Assembly (NCBI GenBank): GCA_963922205.1
Contig: CAWUHX010000135.1
Location: 186,001-250,000 of the forward strand
Reading direction: 5' to 3'
Length of the DNA: 64,000 bases
Source: Romanomermis culicivorax
Taxonomy: Eukaryota; Nematoda; Enoplea; Mermithida; Mermithidae
Shown here: positions 22,276 through 34,678 of the stretch, in pieces
Numbering within the stretch: the stretch's first letter is position 1
Layout of the letters: the number at the start of each line of letters is the position of its first letter
Program-made: the position numbers and the translations under genes
Notes under the pieces: model-generated
Databases searched by the model: none
What the model was told of the DNA's origin: nothing
What the model saw: the letters and a program-made list of their open reading frames with translations, nothing else

Positions 22276-22689
22276 AAAGTCTACATTTAGCCAGAGATTA
22301 AATGGCAAGCAAAGGTAGACATGCTAAAAACCGCGCCTGAGCTTGGTAATAAATAATACTGATTATTGAAGTTATAACCGGCGCGAGGCGCCGAAAAAGT
22401 TTGAGATTTGGACCTCCTAAAATGCACCAAAATGCATCTTTTCAATATGAAAACCCCAATTTTTTCTTCCACATTTGTGGAAAGAGCTCAAAAATTTTTT
22501 CCACACCCCAATTTTTTTTCCACATTATGGTTCAAATTTTCCAGCCAAAAATTTAAGCAATGCGATATTCCACGGAACGAGTATATTTTAGCTGAAACTA
22601 TCAAATTGGGCTTTTTTAAGTAGTTTGATACTTGAGAAAGCTAACCAGCACATTTTCAAAGCGCGGAATGGCCCCTACAGAAAAATCCT

Positions 22690-22762
22690 ACCTACATCAA
22701 GAATCGAACCTGATCCACCAGCCTATAGACTTAACGTGTGTACCACTACACAATTTCCCCAG
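22690..22762 (-). other. tRNA-like Pol III head (decayed tRNA or SINE start)
   Basis: Read on the minus strand it holds GTGTAGTGGT (A-box-like, 22751-22742) and GGTTCGATTCT (B-box-like, 22710-22700), spaced as in tRNA genes. I could not form a convincing anticodon arm, so a functional tRNA is unlikely. A tRNA-derived SINE or tRNA pseudogene fits better. Confidence 0.4.
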
Positions 22763-23170
22763 AAAGTATCAACACTATATTCCTTTAAGACCCTTGATAC
22801 TATTTAAACTAACAACTTTATTTGGAAGAGCCTCAACAGCGCTGCGCCCTTCGAAATTATTAAAATACTAAACTCAAATTAGATTTCCAAATTTGTTGAC
22901 TTTTGACGAAAAAGGGTAATATTTCTAACATGGTCTGAAAATTTGCATAATATATACAAGAGTCTGAAAATAGTTATATGTGAATCTTATGGCAAAATAC
23001 CCTGCAGAGTTTGAAGCAGTCGTTCAAATTTCGTCATTTTTTCTTTCTGCGCTTCCATTTTACCTGTCCTAATTAAAAAATAACTATTTATGGTATAAAC
23101 AGTAGGTAAATTCATTCAAATTAGTGTGGTAAAGTTTTTTTAGTTCCTACGTTTTTATCAAACTTTTGGT

Positions 23171-23376
23171 TATACCTGTAGGAGGTCCGACCAGTTGGGG
23201 GGTAGGTAAACACGAAATTTTGGCGGAGGGGGTCGAAAAAGGTCGAAATTTTCCCCCAAAAAGGCACTTTTTCGCCAATTTTTTCAAGTCTGGGGGATGG
23301 TTGGGGGGTTGGGTATGTGGTTGGCCAAGTTGGGGGGGGGGGTCCCCCCAACCCCCCCCCCCCAATTACAGGTATG
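23171..23376. mobile_element. hAT-like MITE, CATACCTGTAA family, 206 bp, G/C-tract rich
   Basis: The ends are TATACCTGTAG and TTACAGGTATG. The flanks are CTTTTGGT (23163-23170) and CTTTTGGC (23377-23384), a 7/8 match. The inside is dominated by G-runs and ends in a C-run next to the right terminus. Confidence 0.75.
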
Positions 23377-23900
23377 CTTTTGGCATAAAACTTTTTAAAG
23401 GTTTTCAGTATGTTTTTAGGGCGAAAATTTTTTTGTGCCATTGGCACAAATTATCTTCACCCTTTGTGCCAATTGGCACAAATATCCGTGCATAAAAAAA
23501 CACTGCTCACGAATACGCCCTGGTCGGTAATGGCGCGGCCGCCTGTTTTTCTGGAATATACGGTGTATATTTTCTGCCAAAATATGGTTTTTGGTACAAA
23601 AATATATAATAGCACAAAAAACTTTGGGCGTTTGTCCCAATTGGTTCAAACTACGAGGCACATAATACAATGAAAAATAAGTGAAAAAATTTGAACCAAA
23701 AAGTGGACTCAAGCGATAGCTTGGCCAAAACGAGATTTTTGAGCAACAACACAACCAAAAGTTTAAATAATATTTTTGTATTTTATAATGTTTTTGGGTT
23801 TTTTGTGATTTTATTATGTTTTTGTGTTTTTGTATTTTTTAAATAAATGAAATTTGATTAAGAACGGAGGATTTTAGACCAGAATCTTTGCGGCTAAAAA

Positions 23901-24118
23901 TTATTGTTGTTGCCCGGCGCCTTGCTGCTGACCTTGTTGATGACCTCCGCGACCTCGAAATGCACCACGAGGGTGTTGTCCTCAGTATATACCTCGCCCA
24001 CCAACATAACCAGCTCTACTCCTGTTCGGATTGTTAAAATGAAAGTGGCCTGGTTAGCACCCCTTCCCCGTCCTCCACGAGCTCCCCTAGCACCCTGTGG
24101 ATGCTGTATAGGTTGCTG
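23901..24118 (-). pseudogene. RGG-rich protein fragment, frameshifted
   Basis: On the minus strand a reading frame after an acceptor-like aacaacag gives QPIQHPQGARGARGGRGRG. It then continues only after a frame change as FHFNNPNRSRAGYVGGRGIY, a TGA, then GQHPRGAFRGRGGHQQGQQQ and a TAA at 23903-23901. Two frames each carrying RGG/Gln-rich peptide in the right order suggest a once-intact RNA-binding-type RGG tail now broken by at least one frameshift and one nonsense codon. AATAAA-like words lie downstream (minus strand, near 23840). The source gene is not identified. Confidence 0.45.
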
Positions 24119-24259
24119 TTGTTTTAGAAAAGATTAAGCATCTATTTTTTTATGAGCAAACCTCAAAAAATTCGACTCATGTACTAAATGTGTGCTTGCA
24201 AGATACATCGAATATCGAACACCACTAGAGCAGGGTTTTTCCCAAAGCATGGTTTTAAG

Positions 24260-24693
24260 CATATATGTCATTGGGGGGGGGGAGTGCTATGAGAACCCTC
24301 CCCGGAAATCGTCAACCATATGGCTAGCCTTTGGGCGACCGCCCCCCACGATTTCCCAATCCTATGGCTAGCCATATGGTAGCCGTACGAACCCCATACT
24401 TTTTGTTGGAAAAATACTGAAAAATGCTAATTTTTTGATGGAAAATGTCAATTTTTGATCAAAAATGGTCAAAAATGTGAATTTTCTGGGCGCTTCGCGC
24501 TATGAATACATTTATCAGTCTTTTTTCGAAAAATACTATTTTTTAAACTATTTTTCGGACTTTTTTCATGAAAAAAATCCATTTTTTTTGCTTGAGAGAC
24601 CACTTCCCCCTGAATTTAGGGAATTACTGACCCCCAGCACAAAAAAAGTCGTCCAACTCCACCCCCAGACCTCGGGACTCCGTTACATGTATG
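24260..24693 (-). mobile_element. hAT-like MITE, CATACATGTAA family, 434 bp
   Basis: The ends are CATATATGTCA and GTTACATGTATG. The flanks GTTTTAAG (24252-24259) and CTTTTAAG (24694-24701) match at 7 of 8. The whole sequence is an inverted-orientation copy of the element at 27551-27992, sharing CCATATGGCTAGCC, a central GCGCTTCGCGC palindrome and CCGAGGTCTGGGGG-type ends. Confidence 0.85.
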
Positions 24694-26597
24694 CTTTTAA
24701 GGGGTAAAAACATGGCACATTGAACTGTCAAAATTTCACTATGAATTCCAGTTGTTCACTTGAAGTCATTGTTGTACCAATATGCAGTCTTGATCAGTGA
24801 GTCTAGTTTCAATTTCTTTGTAACGGTCGCTATAGGTCCAAAATTAGCTGAAAAATCAGGTATGTCCAAGGATGGTTTTTTTGTCTTTGCGATATAAAAA
24901 TACGTTTTTTGAACCTGATTTTTTTGAATTTACTTGCCGAACTGCAATGATTTAATTTGAGTTAGAAAGTGTGGTTATTTTGACAAAAATTATACTTAAT
25001 TAGGGCCATATTTGTACATTTCGCCTAGTTCAAAAGTATTAACATGTCAATTTTTAGCGAAACTTGATGAAAAAAGTATAAGCAGCCGTAATTGACTATT
25101 TTCAGTCGAAATGGATCAAGGCACTGTATCAGTTATTGCCTGCAAGACTGATGATGATATTTTCGAATATAAATCATGAAATCTATCGTATTTACACCAT
25201 ACCATAATTCAAATATCATAGATGCTAGCTTATCAGCTCCACAACAAGTCTGTCTGAAAAGTGAAGCATTTCGCTGTGTTCAGAGTGGCCACAGTAGCCA
25301 CCTCAACTTCGAACTGTTGGCAATTGACTATGCCATAGTATTTATGAGAAAAAAGTACTTTGTTGAACGATTTTGTTGAAATTAATTTTGTCTGATTTTT
25401 ATTTTTTGTTTTTGATTCTAGTTTACAGTGGACATGTTGTAATTCATTGTAAAGTGTTTAGCAATGTTCTCGGTTCATATTCCAATCTAACTGGTGGAAA
25501 ACTTAGAAAACCCCACAAAAACTAAATGATCAAAAGTTAGAATCCTGAAAAGTGAGTTCTTGCCAGCCCAAGGAGAAATGCATTTTTAACGTTTTTGAAG
25601 AATTAGAGTAGCTTTATCAGCTTTTTATCATTTTAATTTTAAACGTTTGAATTAAGTTTTAATTCTCGAAAAATCAGGCGAATAGAATGGAAAACAAAAA
25701 CTTTAAGACTTCGTTTTCTCTGATAAGGGCGATTAAATTCGTTAATATTTTCTTTGTTCAACCAAATTTTTTCTTGAAGTTGTGCATTGCTCCCTGGCCT
25801 GTTCAAACAGACCTGCTATAACTTATACCTCTTGAACGGGTTCAATTTTTTTAAAATCACGTTAATTTTTCTTCAACTGATTTTAGTTATACAGAAATTA
25901 TGTAAAAAATTACAAATATCAATAGAGGCATCTGAGGCTATACTTTCCCAATGAAATAAACCATTGCAGATGCATAATAATAATTGAAAAATTATTGCGA
26001 AGCGAAAATAGACTTGGAGATGGTCACGTTAAGTATATTTAATTATTTATTACGACTAAGCTGTGATATTTTGATTTCCTTAAATCGATTGAAGTCAACT
26101 TTTTCATATTTGAACTCCAAGTATTTCATTCGAACATCGGGAGCTGAAACTTATTTTCTCCTTTTAAGTTTCAGCTTTCAAAGAGGTCGACTTGAAACAA
26201 AGAATGTATGGTGACAGACTTTCTTGCAAACAATCAAATTTCGAGTTGCTGTGATCGCAGCGATCTTTGCCCATAGAACTTCCTTTTCAATATACTTACG
26301 CGAATAAGTTGCTCGTTGCTCGAAGTTGGCTGCCGGTTGTTTCCACATTTGCATTACTGTAGGAAAAATACAGAATGTGGGAAAAATTGTGCCGTTCAAG
26401 TTTGAGAAAGTTTGCTTCCCATCCCATCCAAAGCCAAAAAGTTGCATTCTAGTGCATTTTAATAAGTCAAAATCACAAAAGAGTCTGTTGTAACTGTTCA
26501 GATAATATTTTAGTTCATTTGTATCTGTATACATAGTTGTCTTATCATCTTTAACCATTGATATGAAATCATAAGCAGGTAATCATGTGTCAAATTT

Positions 26598-27086
26598 AGG
26601 GTTGTCCCGGAGTAGACATATAACATACTAGCATATATGTCACCAGTGGTATCATACTTCATGTATCATTCATGGAAGAATTTTTAAGTTTATTTTTTTC
26701 TTTTCTTTTCATGTCAGCTATCAGAATGCATTGATCGATAGGTTAGAAAGAGTTTGAATATTTTAGACAAAAAAATTTAATTATAGGATAACTTATTACT
26801 AAGTATGAGGAAGCTCATTTTTTCCCGAGGAAACTGAATTTGCATACATACCTGGACACTTCTATCGATTCATCTGCGGGGTTCTTAGCACGGTGCTAAC
26901 GAAATCAGAGCTGTACTAATTGAAATTTTGAACGTTTAAGTTGAAGTGCAGTTCCAGATACGATGAAAACATTTAAACTTTTATCCAAGCAGAACGTGAA
27001 TTTCACGATAGTTTTTTTTATCAAAACTGCTGGTTTTATGTAGCCCCGAACCGGGGCAGCTGCCCTGGGGCCTGGGACAACCCTAG
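26598..27086. mobile_element. hAT-like MITE with AGGGTTGTCCC ends, 489 bp
   Basis: The left end AGGGTTGTCCCGGAG mirrors the right end GGGACAACCCTAG. The direct flanks are TCAAATTT on both sides (26590-26597 and 27087-27094). Non-coding inside. Confidence 0.85.
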
Positions 27087-27550
27087 TCAAATTTTCTGCA
27101 TTATTTTGTTTTTGGATTTTCTAATTTTTTATAGTTGTAGGACTAGTTAAATGGGCAATTTTTCTCAAGTTTTTCATCAGTTGGCATAAAAAGCTTCGCG
27201 TGTTCAATTATTAGTTATTTCGATGCCTGATGTGTATGTTTACAGTCAAAGTTCAGACTTCTTCGTTCACCGTTAATCTTAATTAATTCACATTCAACGT
27301 CTTTTTCCGATTTTCCTCGACGATATTATTCTGTAAAATGTTGTTTTGGGCATATAGTTACGAGGTATAAAGACTGTTATTATTTATGCTGATTCTATGT
27401 CCGTGATTATCGGATCTCAATCTTCGCGCTCTATTTTTTCGTTCTTTGTCTGCTTCATCAAACTTTGTATCATTTATGCTCGTTTATTGCTCAAAATTCC
27501 GATTTTGATTTGGATTTGGATCATTGTTTAAAGTCCCATGTACTTGATAT

Positions 27551-27992
27551 CATACATGTAACGGAGCTCCGAGGTCTGGGGGGTTGGAGCACTTTTTTGG
27601 GGCCGGGGGTCAGTAATTCCTGAAATTTAGGGGGAGGGGTCCCTGAAGGAAAAAAAATCGATTTTTTCCATGAAAAATGTCCGAAAAAACGGTTTAAAAA
27701 GTAGTAATTTTTGTCTAAAAAATGATAAAATATGTACTTATGGCGCGAAGCGCCGAGAAAATTGACGTTTTTGACCATTTTTTGTTCAAAAATTGACATT
27801 TTTCATAGAAAAATGACATTTTTCAGTATTTTTCCGACTAAAACTACGGGGGTCCCTGGGGCTACCATATGGCTAGCCATAGGATTGGAAAATCCTGGGG
27901 GGGGGGTCGCCCAATGGCTAGCCATATGGTCGACGATTTCTGGGGGGGGGGGGGGGGTTCCCATAGCACTTCCCCCCCCAATTACATGTATG
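27551..27992 (+). mobile_element. hAT-like MITE, CATACATGTAA family, 442 bp, best copy
   Basis: The 11-bp ends CATACATGTAA and TTACATGTATG are perfectly inverted. The flanks CTTGATAT (27543-27550 and 27993-28000) are identical. G-tracts at both ends, a central GGCGCGAAGCGCC palindrome and paired CCATATGGCTAGCC words. It ends 170 bp before the Trio-like start codon. Confidence 0.9.
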
Positions 27993-28169
27993 CTTGATAT
28001 TATAATTTGACGTTTTTCCTAAATGTATTATAAACGCTGTTCAGAGTTAATTTTACGTTGCGTTTTGGACGATTTCGTCGAACATTATCCGCTTATCTAT
28101 TCCCTAAAAACCGACTTAGTTTTCAAACTACAATGACCAAACATCGATAACGGGAATTCCCTGTGAAAA

Positions 28170-28218
28170 ATGGCCACTAGCGTCGATTCAAACATCAATA
28201 GTCAAATTAATGAAGCTG
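28170..28218 (+). CDS. Trio-like exon 1 (start codon)
   Basis: ATG at 28170-28172, encoding MATSVDSNINSQINEA; donor gtatgt. Followed by a 67-bp intron. A possible acceptor (tgttcag) lies about 130 bp upstream, so the 5'UTR may be spliced or trans-spliced. Confidence 0.75.
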
Positions 28219-31200
28219 GTATGTTAGAATTGTGTATTTAAGTGCTAGTATTATATTGTCTAACGTTAATACTATATATTTTAAGGAAATGGTTTAAAGG
28301 CATGCGATATCAAGCAACTTTTGCGCGAAAAAATAGCTTTATTGACCGGCGGTCGCGATCGTAGTGGGCGCCCATTGATCACTTTTCCATTTCGTGATAA
28401 TGCGGAGAAGACGACGTTCGACGAATTGAGACAAGTTTTGCTTTATCTGCATGCCATACCATGGTAAGAGTCGCTTTCGATTCTGAGACTTCCCCAAAAA
28501 CTCACATGTGCCGGAAAAGCCTCCGAACTTTCCATAACTTCAAATCTTCACTTTAAAGTAGCTTTTGCTGCCAGAAATTGTATATGCTCCCTGAAATTTC
28601 TATAAAATAGAATGATTACATAAATTTGCTTACAGTATACATAATTATGTCCGAAATTTAGTTTCTTTCATAATTCCTACCTATTTGCGTATTCCATGTT
28701 TATCAAAAACAACCTTGCCACGTTTCAGCGATGCCACCAAAGAACTTGGTTTCGTAGCTTTAATCGATATGCGTCGAGGCGTTACGTGGAATGCCGTTAA
28801 ACCGATCCTCAAAACGTTAAATGTAAAATTTTGATCGTTTCGTCTTATATAGATTATGTAATTTAATTTTCAATTATTTTCATATTTTAAGGATTTCTTC
28901 CCCAGCGCTGTACATTTAGTGCTTATTCTTAAGCCAGACAACTTTTGGGAGAAGCAAAAAGCTAGCGTATCAAGCGGGAAATATAAATTCGAGGTAATTA
29001 ATTTTCATGGTTTTTAGTTCTCAAAATTTATAACATGGAAATATGATCACTCACTTAGACTTGGGATTATAAGAAATGAAAAATACCCAAAATTCACTCG
29101 ATTTTATAATTTATTTTTGATAAATTTCTTCTAATGTTGATCAATTTCTTCTGTAAGTTTAAAACCTGGTATTTCCAGGTAAATTTAACATCGCTAAATG
29201 GTCTATCGAAATATGTCGACAGTGTTCAGCTGACTCAAGAATTTGACGGGACTTTAATATACGACCACGACGAATGGCTCGAAATGCGTATGGTAAGTTC
29301 AAAATATTGCAGAAGCTATATATTCGACCGTGTTGATTGGAAGTTTTTCTACAACCTTAGTCAGACATCTGGTAAAAATGCAGGAAGTTTCGACATATGA
29401 AATATCAGTATTATTCTACAGCCTCATAGATGTAGTAAAGGGGTATTAACCCTATCTAGGGTTTGGAAAAATGTTTACTATCAAGCCGAAAAATGGCCGA
29501 AAAATCATTCACTACTCCACGAAAAAATGAGTTACTGGTTGGCTCTCCTTGGCTAAGAATGTCTTACTGGAGCACCAAATTTTGAGATGTTTCATACTAA
29601 TGGAGTCAACTTGAAAAAAGTGGATTGATTCAGCTAATTTTTCTCAAAATGCCAACGACAGTCTGTCAACTATTGAGAGTAGATGGTCATAGTCAATTTG
29701 AAAAGTCTATTCGGATGTGTGAATTTTATAAGATGACCTTATACTCCGAGCAGTTTTAGGAATTTACGGCAGAGTTGATTTGGGAAAATTGGCAAATTGA
29801 TTTATTTGTAGAATCAGATAATGAGTAGTTGTTTAAAGATCGAATAAGGCGAAAATAGAATACGGCCTGCTGTATCGAATCGATAAAAAACACAGAATGT
29901 AGAGGAAAGTCGAACAGACATGAAATCAGATGCATAAAAAATTGTGAATGTGTGAAACCCACTTTCCCAAATCTTTGTGAACAAAATAAAAGGTCGTGAA
30001 TTACTTCACTGAGATTCGCTTATTCTGCGCCTAGCTAGATTTACGACCTTTTTTTCTCAATCACTTTAACACTTTTAGTTTAGCCCAAAATCTAACGTAG
30101 TCGCATATAAGTCTCCAACGTCTTTTATACATTTCTAGCATGTAAATATCGTATTGCAGTGCTATGAAATACTAACGGTTGCGGTGTTTTTCTGCATAAT
30201 GCTGATTAGGGATTGCTAATTATGATCAGTCTAATAACATGCTCGATTTCAAGCAATTTACCGCCGCTATTGTAGAATACAGTATTCCTTTAATTCTGAA
30301 AATTCCTACATTACTTCGTTTTATTTTGTTCATAAAATCTTGAATAATTCATATTAATAAATTATTAATGAAATTTCTGTGTCATCCTTATCATTCATCT
30401 TTTTTGATGTGACATTGGTGTGGAAAAATATGTGAGGAAGACAGTAGAACGGGTTTCAATGTTTCTAGTTAGTTATTAAATTGTTTTTTTGAAAACTAAT
30501 TAAGTTGTTTTTCTAACTATGTTAAAAACTCCAGCGTTATTTTCTATAACCTGATGCTGCTGTATAGGTCTCACCACTACTTTGTTATTAATTTTTAACG
30601 GCGTTGTTTTTTCGTCAAAATAAATTTAGCGTATTTTTGAAACGTTGATGGAAAATCAATCAACTTTTTTCATTCCTGATGAAAACACGCATATTCTAAA
30701 TTGCCTGAAGAAGATAATACTTTCTTCAAGTTATACCTCGTATTCTACTACTGATCTATGGCAACTTCTTTCTTTTGTTGATCTGATTTCTGTCTTGTAT
30801 CTTCTTGGCTGTTTTGGCTATATTGACCTTAAGTGCTTAGGTATATTTATGCTAGATTATTGTGTCTTATTGGAGCGAAAAATCGTTTATTGTTCTAGGA
30901 AAGAAAAAGACAATCTTTTGGTTTCTTCTGTTCCTCATTCCTGAACATAAAAAATTATCTCGTTCCGCTGATAAGCCTGGCCAAAAATGTGTGGGATCGA
31001 TACGATAGCGCAGTACAACAGGACGAGCATTGTAGAAAACTTTTCGGCTTTTCTTCACCGCGGCAAGTTAACTTTTGGCGTCGTCGACCCAATATTTGCA
31101 TAATCCTATTTTAAAAAGTTATTTTTCCCTCCCAATGAGCATAGACAACGTGCTACATAAATTTTTCATTACTTTGTCGTCTACGGTGGTTTATACTGTT

Positions 31201-34200
31201 TCTAGACAACTGCTAATTCTGGATTTTTTCTCTTCATTCTAAATTTATCCACTCTTGCATGCCTTTGCGTGTATTGCTTATTGCTTATTCTTCACGGAAA
31301 TTATTGATGTAGCTAAGTGTAAAAATGTTACCGACGACCGTGGTTAATTTCTATCGTTTAATGGATTTTGATAGAGTGCAATTTTTCGAGGATAGGGTAA
31401 TAATTAACATATTCTGTATAATTAAAAAATTGTGGTACTTGTTAAGAAATTCACGAAATTTTTTAAAATTTGTAAAATTTAGTGTAATCAAGAATAATTA
31501 GCTGTTTTGAGAAAAAAATCGTTCGCGTTCTAAATTCTTGATATTTCAGGAGCTCGAAAGTTTCATTTGGCGTTCCATGGACGTTTTGAGAATGTTCGAC
31601 GCTATGAAGCATGAAATGGACGATACGGTAGATCCGACGGACGTGGACGCAGCCCGGATAGCTTTAGACGAGCATAATAAAGCTAAAAAACGAATCGCCA
31701 AAACTCCAGTGGACCAATTGGAACTGGAAGGGCAGCAAGTGAGTTTTGATTTTCAATGGAAAATTTTATATTTTGAGCCCAAACTTAAATAGCGCTGCGT
31801 AAAGCGGAATTTTCGCGCAGCCCATTTTACTAGATCTTGATTGTATTCAAAACGACTTTTGTATGGATCATCTTAAAATATATTTGCTTTTGATTAATTT
31901 TTGAGAAATATGTTGAAAAAGTTTTGAAAAGTGAATATTCCACTTAATTTTCTATTTTTAGCTTATTCAAAAATTGACCGGCAGCCCTTACAATTCGGAA
32001 GAAATTTCGCCCGCCGCTGCGCCACTATTCCCGTCGACGAATTTCGGATCGCCGCCGTCGCACGCACCTCTGACGTTCGCTACGGGCGTTGCCGAATCTT
32101 CGGATTACGGTAGCGGTAGCGGCGTTCATTTGTACAACCAACAACAATATTTTAATCCGGATTTTACGGCCGCGGCGCCGCACATTTTTTCCCTTTTGAA
32201 TAATTTACGTTCAACGCGTAACGACCTTTACAATTTATGGAATAGTAGGCGCCAACGGTTGGAGCAATGTTTACATTGGAAATTATTCGAACAAGATGCC
32301 GATAAAGTAAAGATTGAAGAGAAAAAGAAAAATCCAACTGGAACCAAGTTCACGTGTCACAAAATTTTTCTCATTAATCATCATTCCTCTACCATTTTCT
32401 CTTGAATTTCAATAATTTGATTGTTTCTTCAATATAAATGTGTTTTTTCCGTCTGTGAAAAAATTATTATTGCCTGAATTTTTTCTGAAGTGATGAATCG
32501 CCACATTCAAAATTTGTCGAAATGTACTCTGCGGGGTATCAAATTCTGAGTAACATTCTTTCATTTATAACATTCATAACCATATAATTATTCTTCTACA
32601 AAATCTAGTCCAAAAATCATTAATCATGTTCTTCCACTGCCGATATAAATGGTTTGCTATAACGATGAATAAATTTCTTAACCAAGTGAAAGCTATTGAA
32701 AAGAAGTAATGAAGTTTTGCAAAATAGATTTTGTGACTTAATGATGAAAAGAAGATTGACTATCAGACTTGATTGAAATAAAGGTATTTTTCTTCCTATT
32801 ATATACATAAAGCAAAAATCCAATTTTTTCAATGTGAGAATACGGATTGAATTACATCGTTCTTGAATGTCTAGGATTCATGATGGTGAAGTCCTAAAAG
32901 GTATTCATTTTTGTGCATAAATCTTCTTAGTTAATAACTTTTTTGCTGGTTGTCTTCTCTTCATTGAAATATGATACTTTTTATTTCCATACAAAATTTC
33001 TCCAATGTTCATGATTGCTGGGCATTTTTAACATTCAACCAATATTGGGCGCCTTATTTACTGTTTTACCATCTCTTGATATTCACTCTTCGTTGAACTG
33101 TATAACAGCCTTTTTCTTTAATGGCCTTTTCATTTCCTATCGGAAATGTATAATATGCTAATAGTCGAAAAGCCGTGTTCTCGATTTAATGATTCGTTTC
33201 TTTAAATATACAACAATATACTGATAAGGTTTTTTCCGACAAAAAAAGGTCAGATATGTATGACAAGGGTTTCGTCGATCTAGTATTCCGCTGTGTATTG
33301 TATACAGAAGTGTTTGCTAGGATGGTTTATCAAAATTATATTTAGCAGAAAAAATATGGAGCTATGAGAAATAGATCAAAATGAGTGATTAACGAAAAGA
33401 ATGTAAAAATATTTCGAGTATAACACCAACACTGTATGTAATTTTACATAGTTTTTCATGTCTTCCCTCATTATATGTATCCATGCGTTTTCTAATAATG
33501 AAAAATTATTTTCTGTTCTAGATATATGCCTACAGAAACCTTGCAAACGGCATCCCATCTGTATCGTCGAAAAATTAAGCATTTTGATTAGACGGATTCT
33601 TATTCTATAATATAATATTGTTAGCGTAAATAGAATAGCAGCTTTTATTTGGTGCATAATTCATGCGCCAAGCGTAAATTTTTCCGGTTTTGGAAATTTT
33701 CTTCCCCTTTTATACTCCATTTGCATATTATGTGCTGAATTTGATGTAGGAACTGTAGTTGCAGCTCATGCAAAAAGATGCAATTTTATTTGGAGGGGTG
33801 GTATATAGAATGAAGCGCTGTAAATTTTTGTTCCTGTATCTCAAAATTCGTGATGTTAATGTAAGTATAAATAATTTCGAATGAAAAAAAGATAATGAAA
33901 AATCATCGTTGAATACACATTAGTGATGATTGTCTGTCTCATAGAAAACGCAAAGAAATGTAATACAAATAAATCGAGGCAACAGGGAAATTAAAAAAAT
34001 AAACGATAAAAATTCTAGTCCTATGGTTCAATATTTCCGTCATCGAAGTCTGAGGATGTTCGATCGGGTTACCCAAAATTTAGGCAGTAGATCGTTGAGC
34101 AAAATAGCTTCAAATTTTTTCTTAAAAATGGTTTAAAGTAGTATTTGCTGTCTAGAAACAATGAAATTATGATTTATGGTCCGAAACGCTGAAAATATTG

Positions 34201-34643
34201 ACACTTTTGACAATTTTTTGTTCATTATGATCATGCTTTTTTCGTTCAAAAATATTGGGTCCCTATCACAGATATACGACCAAGGAAGCATCTAAAAAGC
34301 AAAAATATAGGCGAGAGATAAAAATTTCATTCAGAGAGGCAAACACTGATTTCTTAGCGATTTTTTATCAATTTCTATAAGTTCATGTAGGTGCGAACCA
34401 CCACATTTTCAAAAGTTTAGGCAGTGGTATTTGGGGTTTCTCGCAGGAGGTTTCATCCACCTCTACCTTCCCAAACTTTCATGTATGCTCTCTATAGTTG
34501 GCCTTAAAACAGCCCTATGAATTGTAAATTTCAGTTGGTCAAGTCACCACATGCCTAGCCATATAATCGACGATTTCTTGTTTGACGCTTCCCATTAATT
34601 ACACGCATCACTGATAATTTTCTTCTAGAGTCATACTGTTTTA

Positions 34644-34678
<35 letters not shown>

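Larger units (their letters stand above)
20810..22520. repeat. Tandem duplication of a ~590-bp unit, second copy interrupted
   Basis: The block 20810-21400 is followed by a diverged copy at 21408-22520. Shared phrases in order are TTTTAAAACCAGTA, TATGAGT, TTCCATGAAGC, TTGATCTTTCTCAAAA, AATACGTT(C/T)AA, AGGTAGACATGCT, CCGCGCCTGAGCT, GGCGCGA(A/G)GCGCCG and AATGCACCAAAATGCATC. The second copy is expanded by two insertions, at about 21690-22010 (TTTGGTTTTTTGG-rich) and about 22060-22290 (two hairpins). Related words also occur inside the hAT-like element at 58425-59804, so the unit is probably transposon-derived. Confidence 0.75.
13746..28169. other. 14.4-kb gene-poor, repeat-rich region
   Basis: Between the 5' end of the RA-like gene (-) and the start codon of the Trio-like gene (+), so both promoters should lie here. 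Mobile elements, tandem duplications and one pseudogene fragment are listed separately. Stretches 15740-17300, 18230-19470, 24700-26590 and 27090-27540 hold no gene or repeat I can support, apart from scattered octamer ATTTGCAT words. Confidence 0.5.

Noticed and set aside
23121..23495. Gly/Pro-rich open frames around 23.2-23.5 kb
   Set aside because: Produced by the G- and C-runs of the MITE at 23171-23376; not coding.
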